Shown: positions 34,779 through 46,717, numbered from the stretch's first letter. The stretch: 64,000 nucleotides of DNA from Parasitella parasitica (GCA_025201805.1 MU619256.1:30181-94180), one strand, 5' to 3'. Notes: generated from the letters alone by a model not told the origin. A program made the numbers and translations.

Positions 34779-36966
34779 TTTTAAGGGTAATTGCTTTAAT
34801 TTTTTTCATTCGTAGTGAAAATACTAAGAGAATGTGATGTAAAATAAACTATCTGCATCATATATTTAAGCTCAAAGTAGTCTTAAAAAAGGTTACGGTT
34901 GCCTATTGACAAACGTCTGTGATTGTGGGTCTAAGTATGTCTGTTGACTTTGGATCAAAAACCTTTAAATGGATTCAGGAACGGACAGCAAGATTCATTT
35001 ATGAGTTTGGAATTTCATGAATTTCTTTACAGACAATCTTTTATGAATGGTTGCGTTATCCTGGTGGTAGGTTGTTTCATTTTCTCTGCAACCTTCAGTT
35101 GATTTGGCGTCTTTTAGTGTAGAAGGTCTTGTCAGACAGGCACCACCAAGCTGGGCTCTCTATATCCAGTTGTACAATAGAACAACTGGTCCATTTTTTT
35201 CATAGTACTGGAATGGTTTAAAAGTGTAGATTTTAGGTTCCTGGTTTTCTTTTATCTACGCGAATTTCAGCGTGTTATTGTCAGAAAAAAGACAAAAACT
35301 GTAAGGAAACGATGTTTAACGATCTCAAAAACAAAAAAAAATAATTTAAAATGATGCATTAGGCTATAATACGCCTTTTGATAACACATTTACATAGTTA
35401 GAGCAAGTTTTTGTACTTTTTAAGCTGATATCAGATGAAGCCAGCGACTTTTCTGACTTTTTTCGGAAAGAGTATTTTTCAAAATCGGGGCGTGAGATCG
35501 TCATGCCAAGAACAAACACGCAAATACTACCATTAGAAAGCCAAGAAGCACAATATTTAAATAAATTAGTTTAAAAAAAATTCTTTTGAATTGGGTAAGC
35601 TATGGCTCCTCAAAGCTAATGCTTTCTTTCAAAAAAAAACACCATTTCTCTTTAATAGCGGAGATTAAACGCATCCATAATCAGGAAGTTAAAATTCTTT
35701 CAGAAACTCCATTTGTACAATTAGAAAACTATATTACTTTTTAAGGCAAGATATCATCCCCTGGTACTATGCATACCACGGCTGTCGGTCTATGATAATG
35801 GCTATATTTTTGGACGCTCTACCCGATGGTCTTATTTTCATAATCCCCGTATGCTTCTGGAAGGAATTATGTCGGGAAAACCTCAAAACAGATCAAGAGA
35901 GAAAAGTCAATATTTTGCTTAATCAGAGCGCATTTCCAGTCTTTCAGATCAAGGAATGGTCTTTTACGATCATTTTCCTCTAATGTATGGTATAGTAAAA
36001 AGTTGCATTTTTGAGGTCGAAATCGAGGATAATGCATAATCGATGATTTTGGATGTGTGGATACAAGGAAAAAATCGAAAAAATCCATGATTTTGCATCG
36101 AAAAAAAAATCATGCTCAAATTGCACCAAAATCATATATAATATAGTTTTTTCCCAATGGATACTATTTCCGGCGTTTTCAGGGCACTTTTAATTATAAA
36201 AATCAGTCAAAAAATGACACATGAAGCTAAAGTTCTTGCTTTTAAGCTGTAAGAAACATCCATGTATAGATGATATCACGTCAATATCAAGTCTAGTGCA
36301 TGACCTAGCTCTATAAAGCAAGTATTTTTGATGACATAAGTATACCTTTCTTCTAGTAAAATGATAATGCGAAGTTATAAAAATAGAAATTGTCATTTGC
36401 TTGAATATGTTATGATTTTTGAAACGACAAATAATTAAAGGAGAAAACAGAATTAAATGATTAGTTTAGACTTGGGTTTAGGGATAAACTGCCATTGTCC
36501 AAATGCATAATTTGACGAATACGTACAACTTGATGCCTTACTAGTATATGCACTTTGATAGTTTGATACTTTATTACTTTGAAGGTTTTGCAATTTAGTT
36601 TAACTACCTTTGCAGTTCTATAGACTTGTCTAAATATTTGAGCTTATTTAGAGGTCTGATATCTAACGGTTATACTTCAAATAATTTACCAACATCTAAA
36701 CATTATGAAATTCAAACAATTTTGTATTGTGGCCCGTTGATGATTGTTCAGTTTCCGATTCTGAAGTACATGTCGATAATGTTGATAGAGAATTTTCATT
36801 GCATTAAAAAATGGGATAATAAAAAACCCAAATAGTCATTCATTTAAAAAATACCAATTGCTCCTGCACAATGGCTGTTTGATTGACAATACAATAATTA
36901 TGGCGTCGCAATTTCGCATATTATTATAAAATGTTCTCATTTTTAATCTAAAATAGAAATGTAAAT

Positions 36967-37095
36967 ATTCTTAGGGAGACACTTCTCTTCTCTCAGAAAC
37001 TTCTCAGCTTTTTATCAGAAATAGAAGGTTTGCTATCAGAAACTCTAATATGTGTTATCACAAATACCGTGACATTTTATCATTTATTTGGATTT
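36967..37095 (-). repeat. Right inverted repeat of eroded element
   Basis: Reverse-complement partner of 34655-34778. On the plus strand the core reads TTCTCTTCTCTCAGAAA near 36986, followed by TTTTTATCAGAAAT and CAGAAACTCTAATA. Confidence 0.7.
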
Positions 37096-37628
37096 TTTTT
37101 TCAGACCATAAAAAGACGCAAAAAAGCTAGCTCTAAAATGTGAAAAACTCAATCTTTGCTTGGCTTTACTGATGTAATTCCCTACAAAATGGGATGATTT
37201 GAAGGCAATCAACGCAAAAATTTTAGCAGTGATAGATTATTTTTGTTCATTTTCATGTACGGACGTAATGTTTTCACATTCATTTAAGTAAATGGTTCCT
37301 CAAACTGTCAACAGCAGCTGTAATACTCTACGTTGCACTCTACCCGTCATTTGAAAAATGTGGACAATTGAGCAGATATTTGGAGGGCACCCAGGCAGGT
37401 GGGAGGCAAGGAGTACCGTATATGCGTGTGGACGGATAACCAACCCTGTGTACGACTCATACACTTGGTCCCCCCGCCTTTCCCAAAGCAATCCATTCGT
37501 CGACCCTGGGGATAAAGGTTCCTTTTTTTTTCAGTGACTTGTGGGGTAATCGTTAAGGTTTTGATTCCTCTTCCCTTAAGGCCATCTCTCTCTCTCTTCT
37601 TTTCTCTTATTAACAATTCTCGTAAAAA
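37096..37628. other. Intergenic, MIX17 promoter
   Basis: The last ~100 bases before the MIX17 ATG are pyrimidine-rich (CTCTCTCTCTTCTTTTCTC), as expected for a promoter/5' UTR. No other gene is seen; frames between 37300 and 37640 on the minus strand are unsupported. Confidence 0.5.
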
Positions 37629-38322
37629 ATGCCTCGCCAAGTAATGACAGAACTATGTATACGTAGATGTTAATGCATTAACGGATAAATTGAATAGACT
37701 AGACGTTCCGCCCCTGCTCAACAGACCCGCCAAGCATCTACTATGCCTGTCCGTCAAACACCTCCTCCCTCTGCGCCTAGACCCACCGCTCCCCCTGCTC
37801 CTCAGCAGCATGCTATGGCTCCCGCACCTGCTGCTGCTCCACCTGCTCTTGCTCAAGCCGCTCCTCAGCAACCAGGCATGTTTGCCCAAAGTAAGATTTA
37901 AAAAAAAAGAAAAAAAAATATTCAGGGGTGTAAGAGATATTGACATGCGTTTAAATCTAGTGGCCACTACTGCTGCTGGTGTAGCTGTTGGCTCTGCGGT
38001 TGGTCACACTTTGGTAAAATTAGTTGAATGCGGAAATAATTAAGAGGCTGACTTGTACATATATTAGGCTAATGGTGTCTCTTCAATCTTTAGCGGCGGA
38101 TCTTCGTCTGAACCCGCTGCTGCTGCTGCTGCTGAACAACCTCAGCAACATCAATATCAACCTCAACATTTCCAAGCAGCTCCTCAATCCTCTGGAAATG
38201 CTTGTGAGGCTGATGCCAAGGCCTTTATTAACTGTCTTGAAGCTAGTAACAACGACTTTGCTTCATGTCAATGGTACCTTGATGCCCTCAAGTCTTGCCA
38301 ACAAATGGCTTCCCACTATTAA
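37629..38322 (+). CDS. MIX17: Twin-CX9C mitochondrial protein MIX17/CHCHD2
   Basis: Four exons (37629..37640, 37725..37890, 37961..38013, 38068..38322) join in phase to 161 aa. The N-terminal half is Pro/Ala/Gln-rich. The conserved hydrophobic segment MATTAAGVAVGSAVGHTL follows the motif GMFAQ, then FSGGSSSEP. The C-terminal CHCH domain carries two CX9C pairs (C-EADAKAFIN-C and C-QWYLDALKS-C). This matches yeast Mix17 and human CHCHD2/CHCHD10, intermembrane-space proteins imported through Mia40 and linked to respiration and cristae. The first exon is only 12 bp (MPRQ) and the second exon begins with an in-frame TRQ, so gene finders may choose a wrong start. Confidence 0.92.
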
Positions 38323-38444
38323 ATCATGTATACACACACACTCATAGAATAGATCTCTCAATAAACAAAAATCAACAAATGATGTCTATTTAGTATGAGT
38401 TAAATGTTGAGTGGAAAATACTGAAACACAATGACAGCACCTAC

Positions 38445-38452
38445 TATAAAAA
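38445..38452 (+). promoter_or_regulatory. TATA box upstream of IF1-like frame
   Basis: TATAAAAA lies about 87 bases before the ATG at 38532, with a pyrimidine-rich stretch between them. An apparently intact core promoter precedes a damaged reading frame. Confidence 0.5.
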
Positions 38453-38530
38453 CGGAGAGCCTGACGTCTTGGGTGCTTTTCATCCATTTTTCCTTTTCCC
38501 CATCAGTTGCACACGAATACTTGCAAATTA

Positions 38531-38764
38531 AATGGTGAGAAAGTCTTTAATAAGCGCGAGGAGGCTGCTGAAGGTGTTTGGGCGCGTCAAATGTTTGGGA
38601 AAGACACAGCAGAGAGCCAATTTGACGATTGATACTCTAAATACAAAAACAGTATTAGGGCGATTAGGGCGATCAGGAGCTTGGCAGGCTCTGTCATCGA
38701 TTTAAAGGAGCAGCAAAAGACATTGCAGAACACTCAGAGCTCAGAAACGCTAAAAATGAAATAA
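38531..38764 (+). pseudogene. ATP synthase inhibitor IF1-like, in-frame stop
   Basis: One frame of 77 sense codons reads EKVFNKREEAAEGVWARQMF, the signature of mitochondrial IF1 (F-x-KRExAxE-x-WAR), then meets TGA at 38630 and resumes to end with VIDLKEQQKTLQ, again IF1-like. No GT-AG intron can remove the TGA. No ATG is in this frame; the only ATG (38532) is one base out of phase and opens a 58-codon frame with a basic, presequence-like N-terminus (MVRKSLISARRLLKVFGRVK). I therefore call a damaged IF1 copy. IF1 blocks ATP hydrolysis by the F1-ATPase when the membrane is de-energised. A sequencing error, or a functional gene with an unusual structure, is the alternative. Confidence 0.6.
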
Positions 38765-38949
38765 ACACAAGCACATGACATTTATGCCAATTTCAAATGA
38801 AAAACGTCGATCTGGCTATGACTCAATGCAAGCATCGGTGAAAATAATAAAACTGAAGCTTTTTTTTTTATCTTCTTTTTCTTCTCTCTTTCTCTTTCTT
38901 TTAAACTTTTTTACAGATTGTTATATACCAATTTTGTAGGAAACCGGCA

Positions 38950-40613
38950 ATGGCGTTTAAAAGAGTATTCTCCCATCAGGTTCACTTGAACTGTAAACGC
39001 CCATTCAGCAGCAGCCTCTACAGAAATATCATCAATAAATCCCCTATCTCAACAACCACATCACCTAAAATCGAAGTTCCTCGAGCTGCAAGGCTGGACG
39101 CTGTGCAATCCACCAATTCAGCGTCGCATTTTTACCAAAACAAAGTACTAGAAGAATACACTGCGCAGCCTGTAAACGCAAGCACACTACGCCAATTCAT
39201 CTTTTTCGGCAGACAAATGAACACAGACCGCTTGCTTAAATCTGCTAATTGGGTCCGTAACGAGCTACTGGTTCGTTTGGCTCATCGCATCCGTGATTTC
39301 CAGCAGCTGCCATTCTTTGTTGGCACCAATCCACACATCGAATACGTCTACAAGCTGTACTGGGGGGCTTTTGAATCTATACGTGCCTGCCCTCCTATCG
39401 AGGAAGATCAAGATAACGACCGCTTTTGCAAGCTGCTGCAGAATCTGCTAGAAGACGGATTGCTGGTGCTACCTAGACTGGCCCAGGGTCTCAGTGAAAG
39501 TGCAGCATATTACCCTCCTGAGCAAAAGGATTTGGACTTGTTTCTTAATCGCATGCTTAGATCAAGGATATCCAGACGTGTGCTGGCCGAGCAGCATCTG
39601 GCTTTGACCGAAGCATGTGAACATCAGTGGGATCAACAAACTGGATTTGGTGATGGTTACGTGGGAATCATATTTGTGCATTGCTCTGCTAGTGAAATAT
39701 TGGAAAGGTCGAAACAGCTGGTATTCCAACATGTGAGTCGGTACCACTCACTCGTCAGAAAGCAGGGTCAAGGACTGCCTGTGCCACATATCGATGTAAA
39801 AATACAGCACAACGGCTTAACGTCGAGTGATAGAAAAAACGAAATTTTGTTTGCCTATGTAAGTCAATACGGGTGTGACCATACAGATGTTCGTCATGCT
39901 TAATTCTACAATAGGTACCCGAGCAGCTGGAGCATATTCTATACGAATTACTAGATAATGCTGTTCGATTTACTATGCGTAAACATCCAGATGGGGATTA
40001 TCCACCTATACAAGTGACGGTGAGCGCAACCGATACCGATGTCTATTTTAGAGTATCTGATCAAGGTGGAGGGATGACCAAGGAAAGATACGATTGTCTA
40101 TGGTCCTATCAATCACGGGCACAAACAGGCGATTTTGGAGACTTTAAACAAATACAAAAAATACCAGCTTCGATCGACGGTAGAGCAACCCAAGCGTCTG
40201 AGATGGGACATCGCCATTTAGGAATTGGACTGACTATGAGCAGGATCTACGCTGAATATTGGGGAGGTGAGCTGCAAGTGATTACAATGGATGGTTTCGG
40301 TACAGATGCCTACGTTCGTATTCCAAGATTAGGCACAAACACGGAAAATTTGGGCATAGAGAGGCAAGCACACCCTGTATTTCACAACACTGTTAAATCA
40401 GGGCCTACTGTAACAGGGCCAACCCACAAAAGGAAAAAGACGGGCAAAACCTTTAGAAAAGACAAAGAACTCCATCTTCAGTCGAATCCAAACGCACCAC
40501 CTTCGGCTACGCTTCGGTTACTATCACCCGAGCAGCAATTATTGGACACAACTCTAACTACAGACTCGTTCAGTGGCAATGGCTGGAGTGAGAGCCATAT
40601 GATTCAATCTTGA
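38950..40613 (+). CDS. Mitochondrial 2-oxoacid dehydrogenase kinase
   Basis: Two exons (38950..39858, 39915..40613) give 535 aa. A mitochondrial presequence is likely (FKRVFSHQVHLNCKRPFSS). The PDK/BCKDK helical bundle follows (TLRQFIFFGRQMNTDRLLKS, VRLAHRIRDFQQLPFFVG, LLEDGLLVLPRLAQGL, RISRRVLAEQHLAL). The GHKL ATP site comes next: N-box ELLDNAVRFTMR, G1 VSDQGGGM and G2 GHRHLGIGLTMSRIYAEYWGG. These kinases phosphorylate the E1alpha subunit of pyruvate or branched-chain 2-oxoacid dehydrogenase in the matrix. I cannot decide between the substrates. The C-terminal ~90 residues after the GHKL domain are unusual, with a very basic patch (THKRKKTGKTFRKDKE) not seen in the core family. Confidence 0.92.
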
Positions 40614-40757
40614 ATGTGTATAAACTTTGTATATTTATAGATTGGTGGCAAATGTGTACATAAAATACATATATCTTTTAAACCAAATTTTTCCTTTATT
40701 TTTTTTCATTATACTATAATAACGTCATGTTTAGCAGCATCACCATCATCCTTTACA

Positions 40758-42286
40758 CTAGAGCTTTTCAGATGATTCCCAGCTTTCATCAAAACCAACT
40801 CCAGAAAAATCCCAGTGGCCATCCTTGTCGACAGCCATCTGAGCTACTTGAAGCCAGACAGCGTTCAAACGACCATCCTCATGAGGTCCGTATATGACTT
40901 GAGCGACGGCACAGGATCGAACAGTCTTTATGACATGGGGCTCTTTGCAGGTGAGGGCCTTATCAAATACAGAAAGCCAATTATTGTTGCTTGAGGCGAC
41001 ATTGCTGGGTGATTCATATGCTAATAAAGCGTCGATATTAAAATTGGGTCTGCCTCTTGTGATGTAATAGAAAATAGTGATTGCAAGATGGGCATGTAAT
41101 AGTGCAGCGGATTCAGATGGCGTAATCCTCGAAATGTACTGGTGCAGGAATTCAGACGAAGTGAGTGCGTGCATCAAAAAGAAATCCAATCTCAATGTGC
41201 CAGGATGATCATCGCGAAGACCAGTAGAGCCTACAGCCAACGAAACACATGTATAGAGCTCCTTAAATTTGGCTTGAATGTCCTTTGAGTTGTCATCGAT
41301 TGTCCATTGACCAACATAGTGATTGATTCTATCTAGTGCCTCCTTGTTCTTGAGCAAAGTCTGCATTTTATTCTCGTCGTTGAAATCAGCTGCATGGTCG
41401 AAAACGGGATCCTTTCGAATGCTATTTAAGATTAAAAACAGCGAATTTTCTTTCAGGAAATCTGGGATATCAACTCCTTTAGGATTCGCCGCATCATTGA
41501 CATCACGGCCGCCTTGCTCAGGTTGGTCTTTGTCAGAAATACCGAATCGAGTATTTATTTGATTTGCAAGCTGATCAACAAATGAAGTGACATAGCCTCT
41601 GGCCGAAGATGTTGCATTTTCAGCGTACGATCGTGCTTGAGCTGGAACCATGGAAGATGTGTTTAAAGGAGGTTGGTCGGGTACAATCTGGACAAAATTA
41701 GGCTCCGTGCAACATGCCATTGCTAAACCTTCAGCTACGATTCCAGGTATACCAAATTCAAGACCATATCCAATATGGATGACAGGATGATAAGCTCCAC
41801 CAACTGTGCGCGCCAATAAGTCACCACTCCAAACCCAACGACGAACAGTGTCAATAGAACCATGTTTTTCCACTTCAGATTGGAAAAAAGTAAGGAAGCT
41901 TGTGTACGCATCAGCTTGGCCAAGGTACTTTGAATAGTTTTCTCGAGTAATTGCGCCAACAGATGGAGGCAATGGACGTTGATCTTTGGCGTGGTCATCG
42001 AAAATCTCTTGCAGTTTCTCTTTGCTTGCACCCAGGGAATAAGCAGCCAAAAGATGATGCATTAAATGGCTATAACATAGAATTAGCTAATTCAAGTCTT
42101 TCATTGCAAAGTAAATTTTATATCAATTTACTTGTGAAATTTCTTGTCGTTGAAAAAGCAATGAAATTCCTTGTTGTTCTTTGTCAACAACTGCTCAGAT
42201 AATAATGCAGCTTCAGGTGTGATTCCGGGAACAATGATTGAGAAGGTCTCAGGTTTGTTGGGGACTTCTGGTTTAAACGAGGTCAT
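40758..42286 (-). CDS. Questin oxidase-like protein
   Basis: Two exons (42286..42132, 42069..40758) join in phase to 488 aa. The N-terminus contains FHCFFNDKKFHNHLMHHLLA, the His-rich start typical of the questin-oxidase-like family (AflY, GedK relatives). RPLPPSVGAITRENYSKYLG, VHIGYGLEFG-type (HPVIHIGYGLEFGIPGIVAE) and a late HAHLAITIFYYITRGRPNF segment follow. Members of this family cleave or rearrange aromatic polyketides by Baeyer-Villiger-type or ring-opening oxidation in fungal secondary metabolism, apparently without FAD. Many members outside clusters have no known substrate. Next to it on the same strand, 505 bp upstream, is a cytochrome P450. A polyketide synthase is not in the window, so a role in a pathway is only a possibility. 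Confidence 0.82.
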
Positions 42287-42791
42287 TTTGTTTCTTTTCA
42301 GTGTAAGATAGTTTATACAGAAGAAAAGCAACTTGGTACATGAGAATCCAAGGATTATTTATATGCAAATTATGCCATCATACATGTATCAATGTTTTGT
42401 CGTCATTTTTCTTTTTTTTTCTTTTTTTTTTTACGATAGCCGACATTGGCTGATTCCTAAACCCAGATTCATGCCTAGTTTGTACGACATGCAGCAAATG
42501 CTAGTATCCTCACTATTATATGAGTAAGCATTTCATAATTGGCTAATAACTTGATGTTGCCTGGACACTTCGTATCATACCATTCTAATCTTCGACATGC
42601 ATGCATGAGTTATCCAATAGAAGTAATCATTTGTAACATGGCAAATAATCGTATGATTGGATTAAGCATCAAAAACGTGATGGAATCTCGTTTCAAATGA
42701 CTTCAAAGATATATATAAATTCAGTTTATTGCATTGATTTTGGAGAAATTACTCAGACTTGGACATAGAATAAAATAAAAAACTATTGAAA
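42287..42791. other. Spacer between P450 and questin-oxidase-like gene
   Basis: 505 bases, AT-rich, no coding. It contains the P450 3' UTR and presumably the questin-oxidase-like promoter. A T-rich stretch lies at 42411-42433. Confidence 0.5.
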
Positions 42792-44689
42792 TCATACAAT
42801 TAATCTATTGTCTCGCTCAATGAATTGAAGTCTAAAAGGTCCTGGCACCACTGCAGCTCCTCTGCTTCTAATATCCTTCAGATTTGGGTATACATGTTGT
42901 CCGTTAGGTAAATTAGCAGGCTTGATAGTACACCGAGCCATTACTCTTGTCACAATGTTAAACATCTCGTGTTCAGCCTATAAATGTTACGTGTTAGCAT
43001 ATTGAGAACAGCGATAGGCGCGTGTCACTTACTAATGCTATACCTGGGCAAACTCGATTATTCCAGCCAAATGCATGGTGATCTCTGTTTTCCAGTTTTC
43101 CGTTTGCTCGAGCATGCATTGTACTTTTGTCATGTAGAAACCGCTCTGGTATAAACTTCTCTGGCTCAGTAAATGCATATTCATCGTTGTGTAAAGCATG
43201 GATATTGCTAACAATTATGCTTCCTTTCGGTATCAGGTAATTTCGATAAACAACTAAATAGAAAATAGTGATTAGTATTTAGCATTGCTATAGGTGCACA
43301 TGCCAGATCAAGTATTACCATCTTCAATTGCTCTGCGTGGAATTCCAAAATAAACAGGAGGTCGAATACGCAAACACTCTTTTTGGACCGCATTGTAGTA
43401 AGGAAGCTCAAGACGATCATCAAATGTAGGAATACGGTAATGCTTTCTGATGAAGTTGTCTATCTCCTCGGCTAGCTTCCGTTGTACATCTGGATAATGG
43501 CATAGGGTAGCAAACGTCCATGCAGTGGAACTGGATACTGCATCTGTTCCTGCAACGAGTAGTTCACCTATATAATATATATATAATGCACCATTAGAAA
43601 GTGAATATTGGACACTTGTCGAAACCTACTCATCATAACTGTGATATAATGCTCATCAATGTCGTCATTTTTGCTCATGAGATCAATTTTTTTAACCAAG
43701 TTATCACTTTTACTTTCTCTCGCCTTTTGTATCAGCTTTTGTACCTGAGAATAGCCCACAGGGTTGACAAACCTTTTCGTCTGATGTCCATTTCTAAAAA
43801 ATCTATCTATATACGATAGTATTGGAAAAGATCTCCAGTAGCTACCGTGCTCCAATCTTGCTCCACTTACATCCATGATGCACTTGTAAAGAGGATCATA
43901 GGGTGACCTTACACCAGGGTGACTAAAAGCCATGGATAATATAACATTGATAGAGGTGCATTGAATAATCGATAAAGGATCTACGCTGCCATGGTGCTGC
44001 GTTCGTTTAATCAATTGATTGACCATTCGTTGTGCTTCATCTTGTAAGCCTTGGCTGAACTCCTTTACCGAACTAGGCGACAGCATATGAAGGACAGCAG
44101 AACGAGCATCTTTCCATCTTGAGCCATCGTCTGCGAGAGCGACATGTCTATTTTAAATGTTGGGTCAATTTCTAAACATAAATTGAAGTCAAATATGTGC
44201 ATTTACCTTTGACCGTTACGGCTGATGGGGTTTCCAAATATAAAATGCGGTTTATCGGAGGTCAGACTTGGGTCCATGGAATAGATATCGTGGACCATAC
44301 TAGAGTCGCCTACAAATATCCAGTCTTGAGCGCCCATCTTGACCTTTATAATTGGCCCTAATTCCTTTTGCCATTCAGTGATCTTGTGTGCTGGTACGTC
44401 TCCCATTGCTAACTTATGACCTAAATAAAAACATAATGTATTAGTGCTTGTTTATGGATACATCCGACGTATATCTTAACTTACCAAAGTAGAATAAAGA
44501 GCCTGGTGGCGTAGGAATCACTCTATATCTCTTGTAATCGCCTTTTCTGTTATTTTTATTGCTGAAAATCATCTTGATGCTGCACAGTGTTACGGTAACA
44601 GCAATTATTGCACCTGTGAACGGTAAAAACTTGTCAGATTTCTCTATTCTCTTGAATTTCTCGAGTAGACTTGAGTAATAAAGCTCCAT
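42792..44689 (-). CDS. Cytochrome P450 monooxygenase
   Basis: Six exons (44689..44485, 44420..44207, 44147..43630, 43567..43319, 43253..43033, 42977..42792) join in phase to 462 aa. A membrane anchor (FLPFTGAIIAVTVTLCSIKM) precedes the proline hinge RVIPTPPGSLFYFG. The C-helix DGSRWKDARSAVLH, I-helix LLVAGTDAVSSSTAW, K-helix KECLRIRPPV (ExxR), the P-E-R-F block EPEKFIPERF and the heme loop FGWNNRVCPGIAL are all present. The enzyme is therefore probably active and ER-bound. Its substrate is unknown. It resembles the large lineage-specific P450 groups of Mucorales more than the housekeeping CYP51/CYP61; the family name is not assigned. It lies upstream of the questin-oxidase-like gene on the same strand. 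Confidence 0.92.
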
Positions 44690-44740
44690 TTTTTTATGGC
44701 GATGAAGTGAAAAAAAAAGATACGACACCATGCTACATGT

Positions 44741-44749
44741 ATTTATATA
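44741..44749 (-). promoter_or_regulatory. TATA box of P450 gene
   Basis: TATATAAAT on the minus strand, 52 bases upstream of the ATG at 44689. Confidence 0.55.
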
Positions 44750-44870
44750 TATCTTTGAATATGTGTTTACAGTGAATGGATTCATTGTGCCTGAATTAGC
44801 ATACATATATTTTAATGTGAAAGTATTCACGCTTTTATGACATTTTATTGGGTATTTTTGATAACAAACA

Positions 44871-46717
44871 TTAAACATTGTATGTGTATATGTACAGAGC
44901 GTCTTTAGATAATGTCGCCAAAAACTCATTAAATCCATTATTTGTGTGCTTGATGTCGATTATCGGCTCATTAGTGGCGAAAGCCTGTATTTGCTTGTCT
45001 TTAGTTTGTATTTTCACCTATTTTGGTGTTTCCATCAATAATAAATAAATTTATATCATGTCATGAACTTACAAAACCTTGTTCGGCATAGCAAAGAAAC
45101 ACGCTATCATCTCTGGTAAAATGTGTATTTCTGCATACTAATGGTATTTCGTGCTTGATCGCAAACGACCAGTCATCTCTCATGGTCAATGCTTCGTCGC
45201 CACCAACAAACGTCTTGATATCATGCTCTATCGTCCCGTTATACTCTTTCGATATACAGAGAAAATTTTCAGTCATACTTGAAGAGTAGATTGCCGGTTG
45301 CTGACTCTCTGCCAGCTCTTCGCTGTTATTTTGACCTGTTATATTATGCAAAGGTTGTGATATATATTCCTTTTTTGCTTCATTCAAAGTCCAAACATAA
45401 GAACACATTTGGTCAGTGCAAATAATATAATCGTCTTTTGGCATAACTGTTATTATGGGTGATTTCCTTTCTCTATCAATCAGCATGGATAAATAACTTC
45501 TAGTGTTTCTAATATCATAGATCATCAGGGCGCCCGTTGTCAATCCACAATAGAGTAAATTCGAGTTTTTGTCATCAAACGAACAAGCCATCGAAGGAGC
45601 GCTGAGCTGATAGCTGTAAAATTATGAGTATTTGTGCTAATTGGCACCTCTGTTTCTTTCTCCAATAACTCTTACTTACGATTGAATCACTAGATTCTTT
45701 GTGGCAGAGGTCAGCTTGAGCGTTCTGTCATCACCTGTACTGAGAATAATGCTATTTGTTGAATGTTTTATATCTCTTATTGTGTTTTGGTGATTTGTGG
45801 GTATAAATTCTGTTACTGAAGAATCGTACATGTTGATCTTTCTAAAGCCATGCTGTCTTTTTGAATTTTGGTATGTAGACACAACAGCCATGTCCTCCAA
45901 AGGGTTCAGATCCACCACATTATACAACTAAATACACACATGACAGTATCAACAAATTATGCATTCGGAGCGCATGATTTTTATAAACATATTCACCTCT
46001 CCTTCCACAGCGGTCTTATTTTGAAAGCAAAATTGAATGTCTTGAAATGCTGAAATCACTGGTTGGATCTGTTCTGATGTGGGTGGTTTCATATCGATCC
46101 TTTCACTAAAACTATCCAAAACAGTTTTTTTTTCCTGCAACTCTCTCTGTACTTTTGCGTTTTGTATTGCTAGCTGCTCTAACTTTTTATCCAGCTCATC
46201 CAATTCTGATTGCAAGGCACCGATATATTCATCTTTCTCAGGAAACAATCTTGTCGACCATATCTTTCTGATATCTCGCTTTGTTGAAACTTGTCTATAG
46301 CAAAGAGTAAGTATGCATCACCTAAAGGGATTTATAAATGGATTTGACCCACTTACCCGCAAATGGGACAATTGATTTTGAAATTTTTTGAATTATCTCG
46401 CTTATACAAAAAGACACAACTGAAAGGTAATAAATAAATCGACTTGTCATGTACATTGAATTCAGCCAAACGTACGCTTTTCCAAAACAGTGTCCACACT
46501 TCATTTGGGCTATGCAATGCATCCCATTATTGGTCCACTCTTTTTGACATATGCCACATACGGCGATATCCTCTTCTTCTTCTTCACTGTCTACGTCGTC
46601 AATTTTACGCTTACTGTTATCATCTGGTAGAATTATGGGTGCCTGGAAATCAGAATAATCGACTCCCAAAACCTCTGCATTATCTTGTATTTCGTCAGGT
46701 CCCAATTCTGCATCCAT
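44871..46717 (-). CDS. RFWD3: RFWD3-like RING/WD40 ubiquitin ligase
   Basis: Six exons (46717..46476, 46419..46357, 46294..45997, 45927..45680, 45613..45073, 45017..44871) join in phase to 512 aa. An acidic N-terminus (DDVDSEEEEEDIAVCGIC) leads into a RING: CGICQKEWTNNG, MKCGHCFGKACVFLYK, INCPICG, then STKRDIRKIWSTRLF. A coiled coil follows (ALQSELDELDKKLEQL, NAKVQRELQEKKTVL). The rest forms WD40-like blades (NTIRDIKHSTNSIILSTGDD, SMACSFDDKNSNLLYCGL). This order is that of RFWD3, an E3 ligase acting on RPA during replication stress and interstrand-crosslink repair. The TTG-initiated extension upstream of the ATG at 46717 is ignored. A non-coding first exon or an upstream ATG exon remains possible. 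Confidence 0.85.

Larger units (their letters stand above)
34655..37095. mobile_element. Eroded DNA element with long inverted repeats
   Basis: About 34655-34778 and the reverse complement of about 36967-37095 align over roughly 120 bases with clear similarity (I estimate ~75-80%). Shared landmarks include AAATGATAAA, ATTAG(G/A)GTTTCTG, AAACCTTC, ATTTCTGATAAAA and TTTCTGAGAGAAGAGAA. The pair bounds ~2.4 kb of AT-rich sequence. Inside, one stretch (35788-36040, plus strand) reads like degraded coding (DNGYIFGRSTRWSYFHNPRM, then a stop), but no transposase motif is recognisable. I interpret it as the remnant of a class II transposon or large non-autonomous derivative. Target-site duplications were not identified because the outer ends are blurred by A/T runs. 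Confidence 0.65.
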
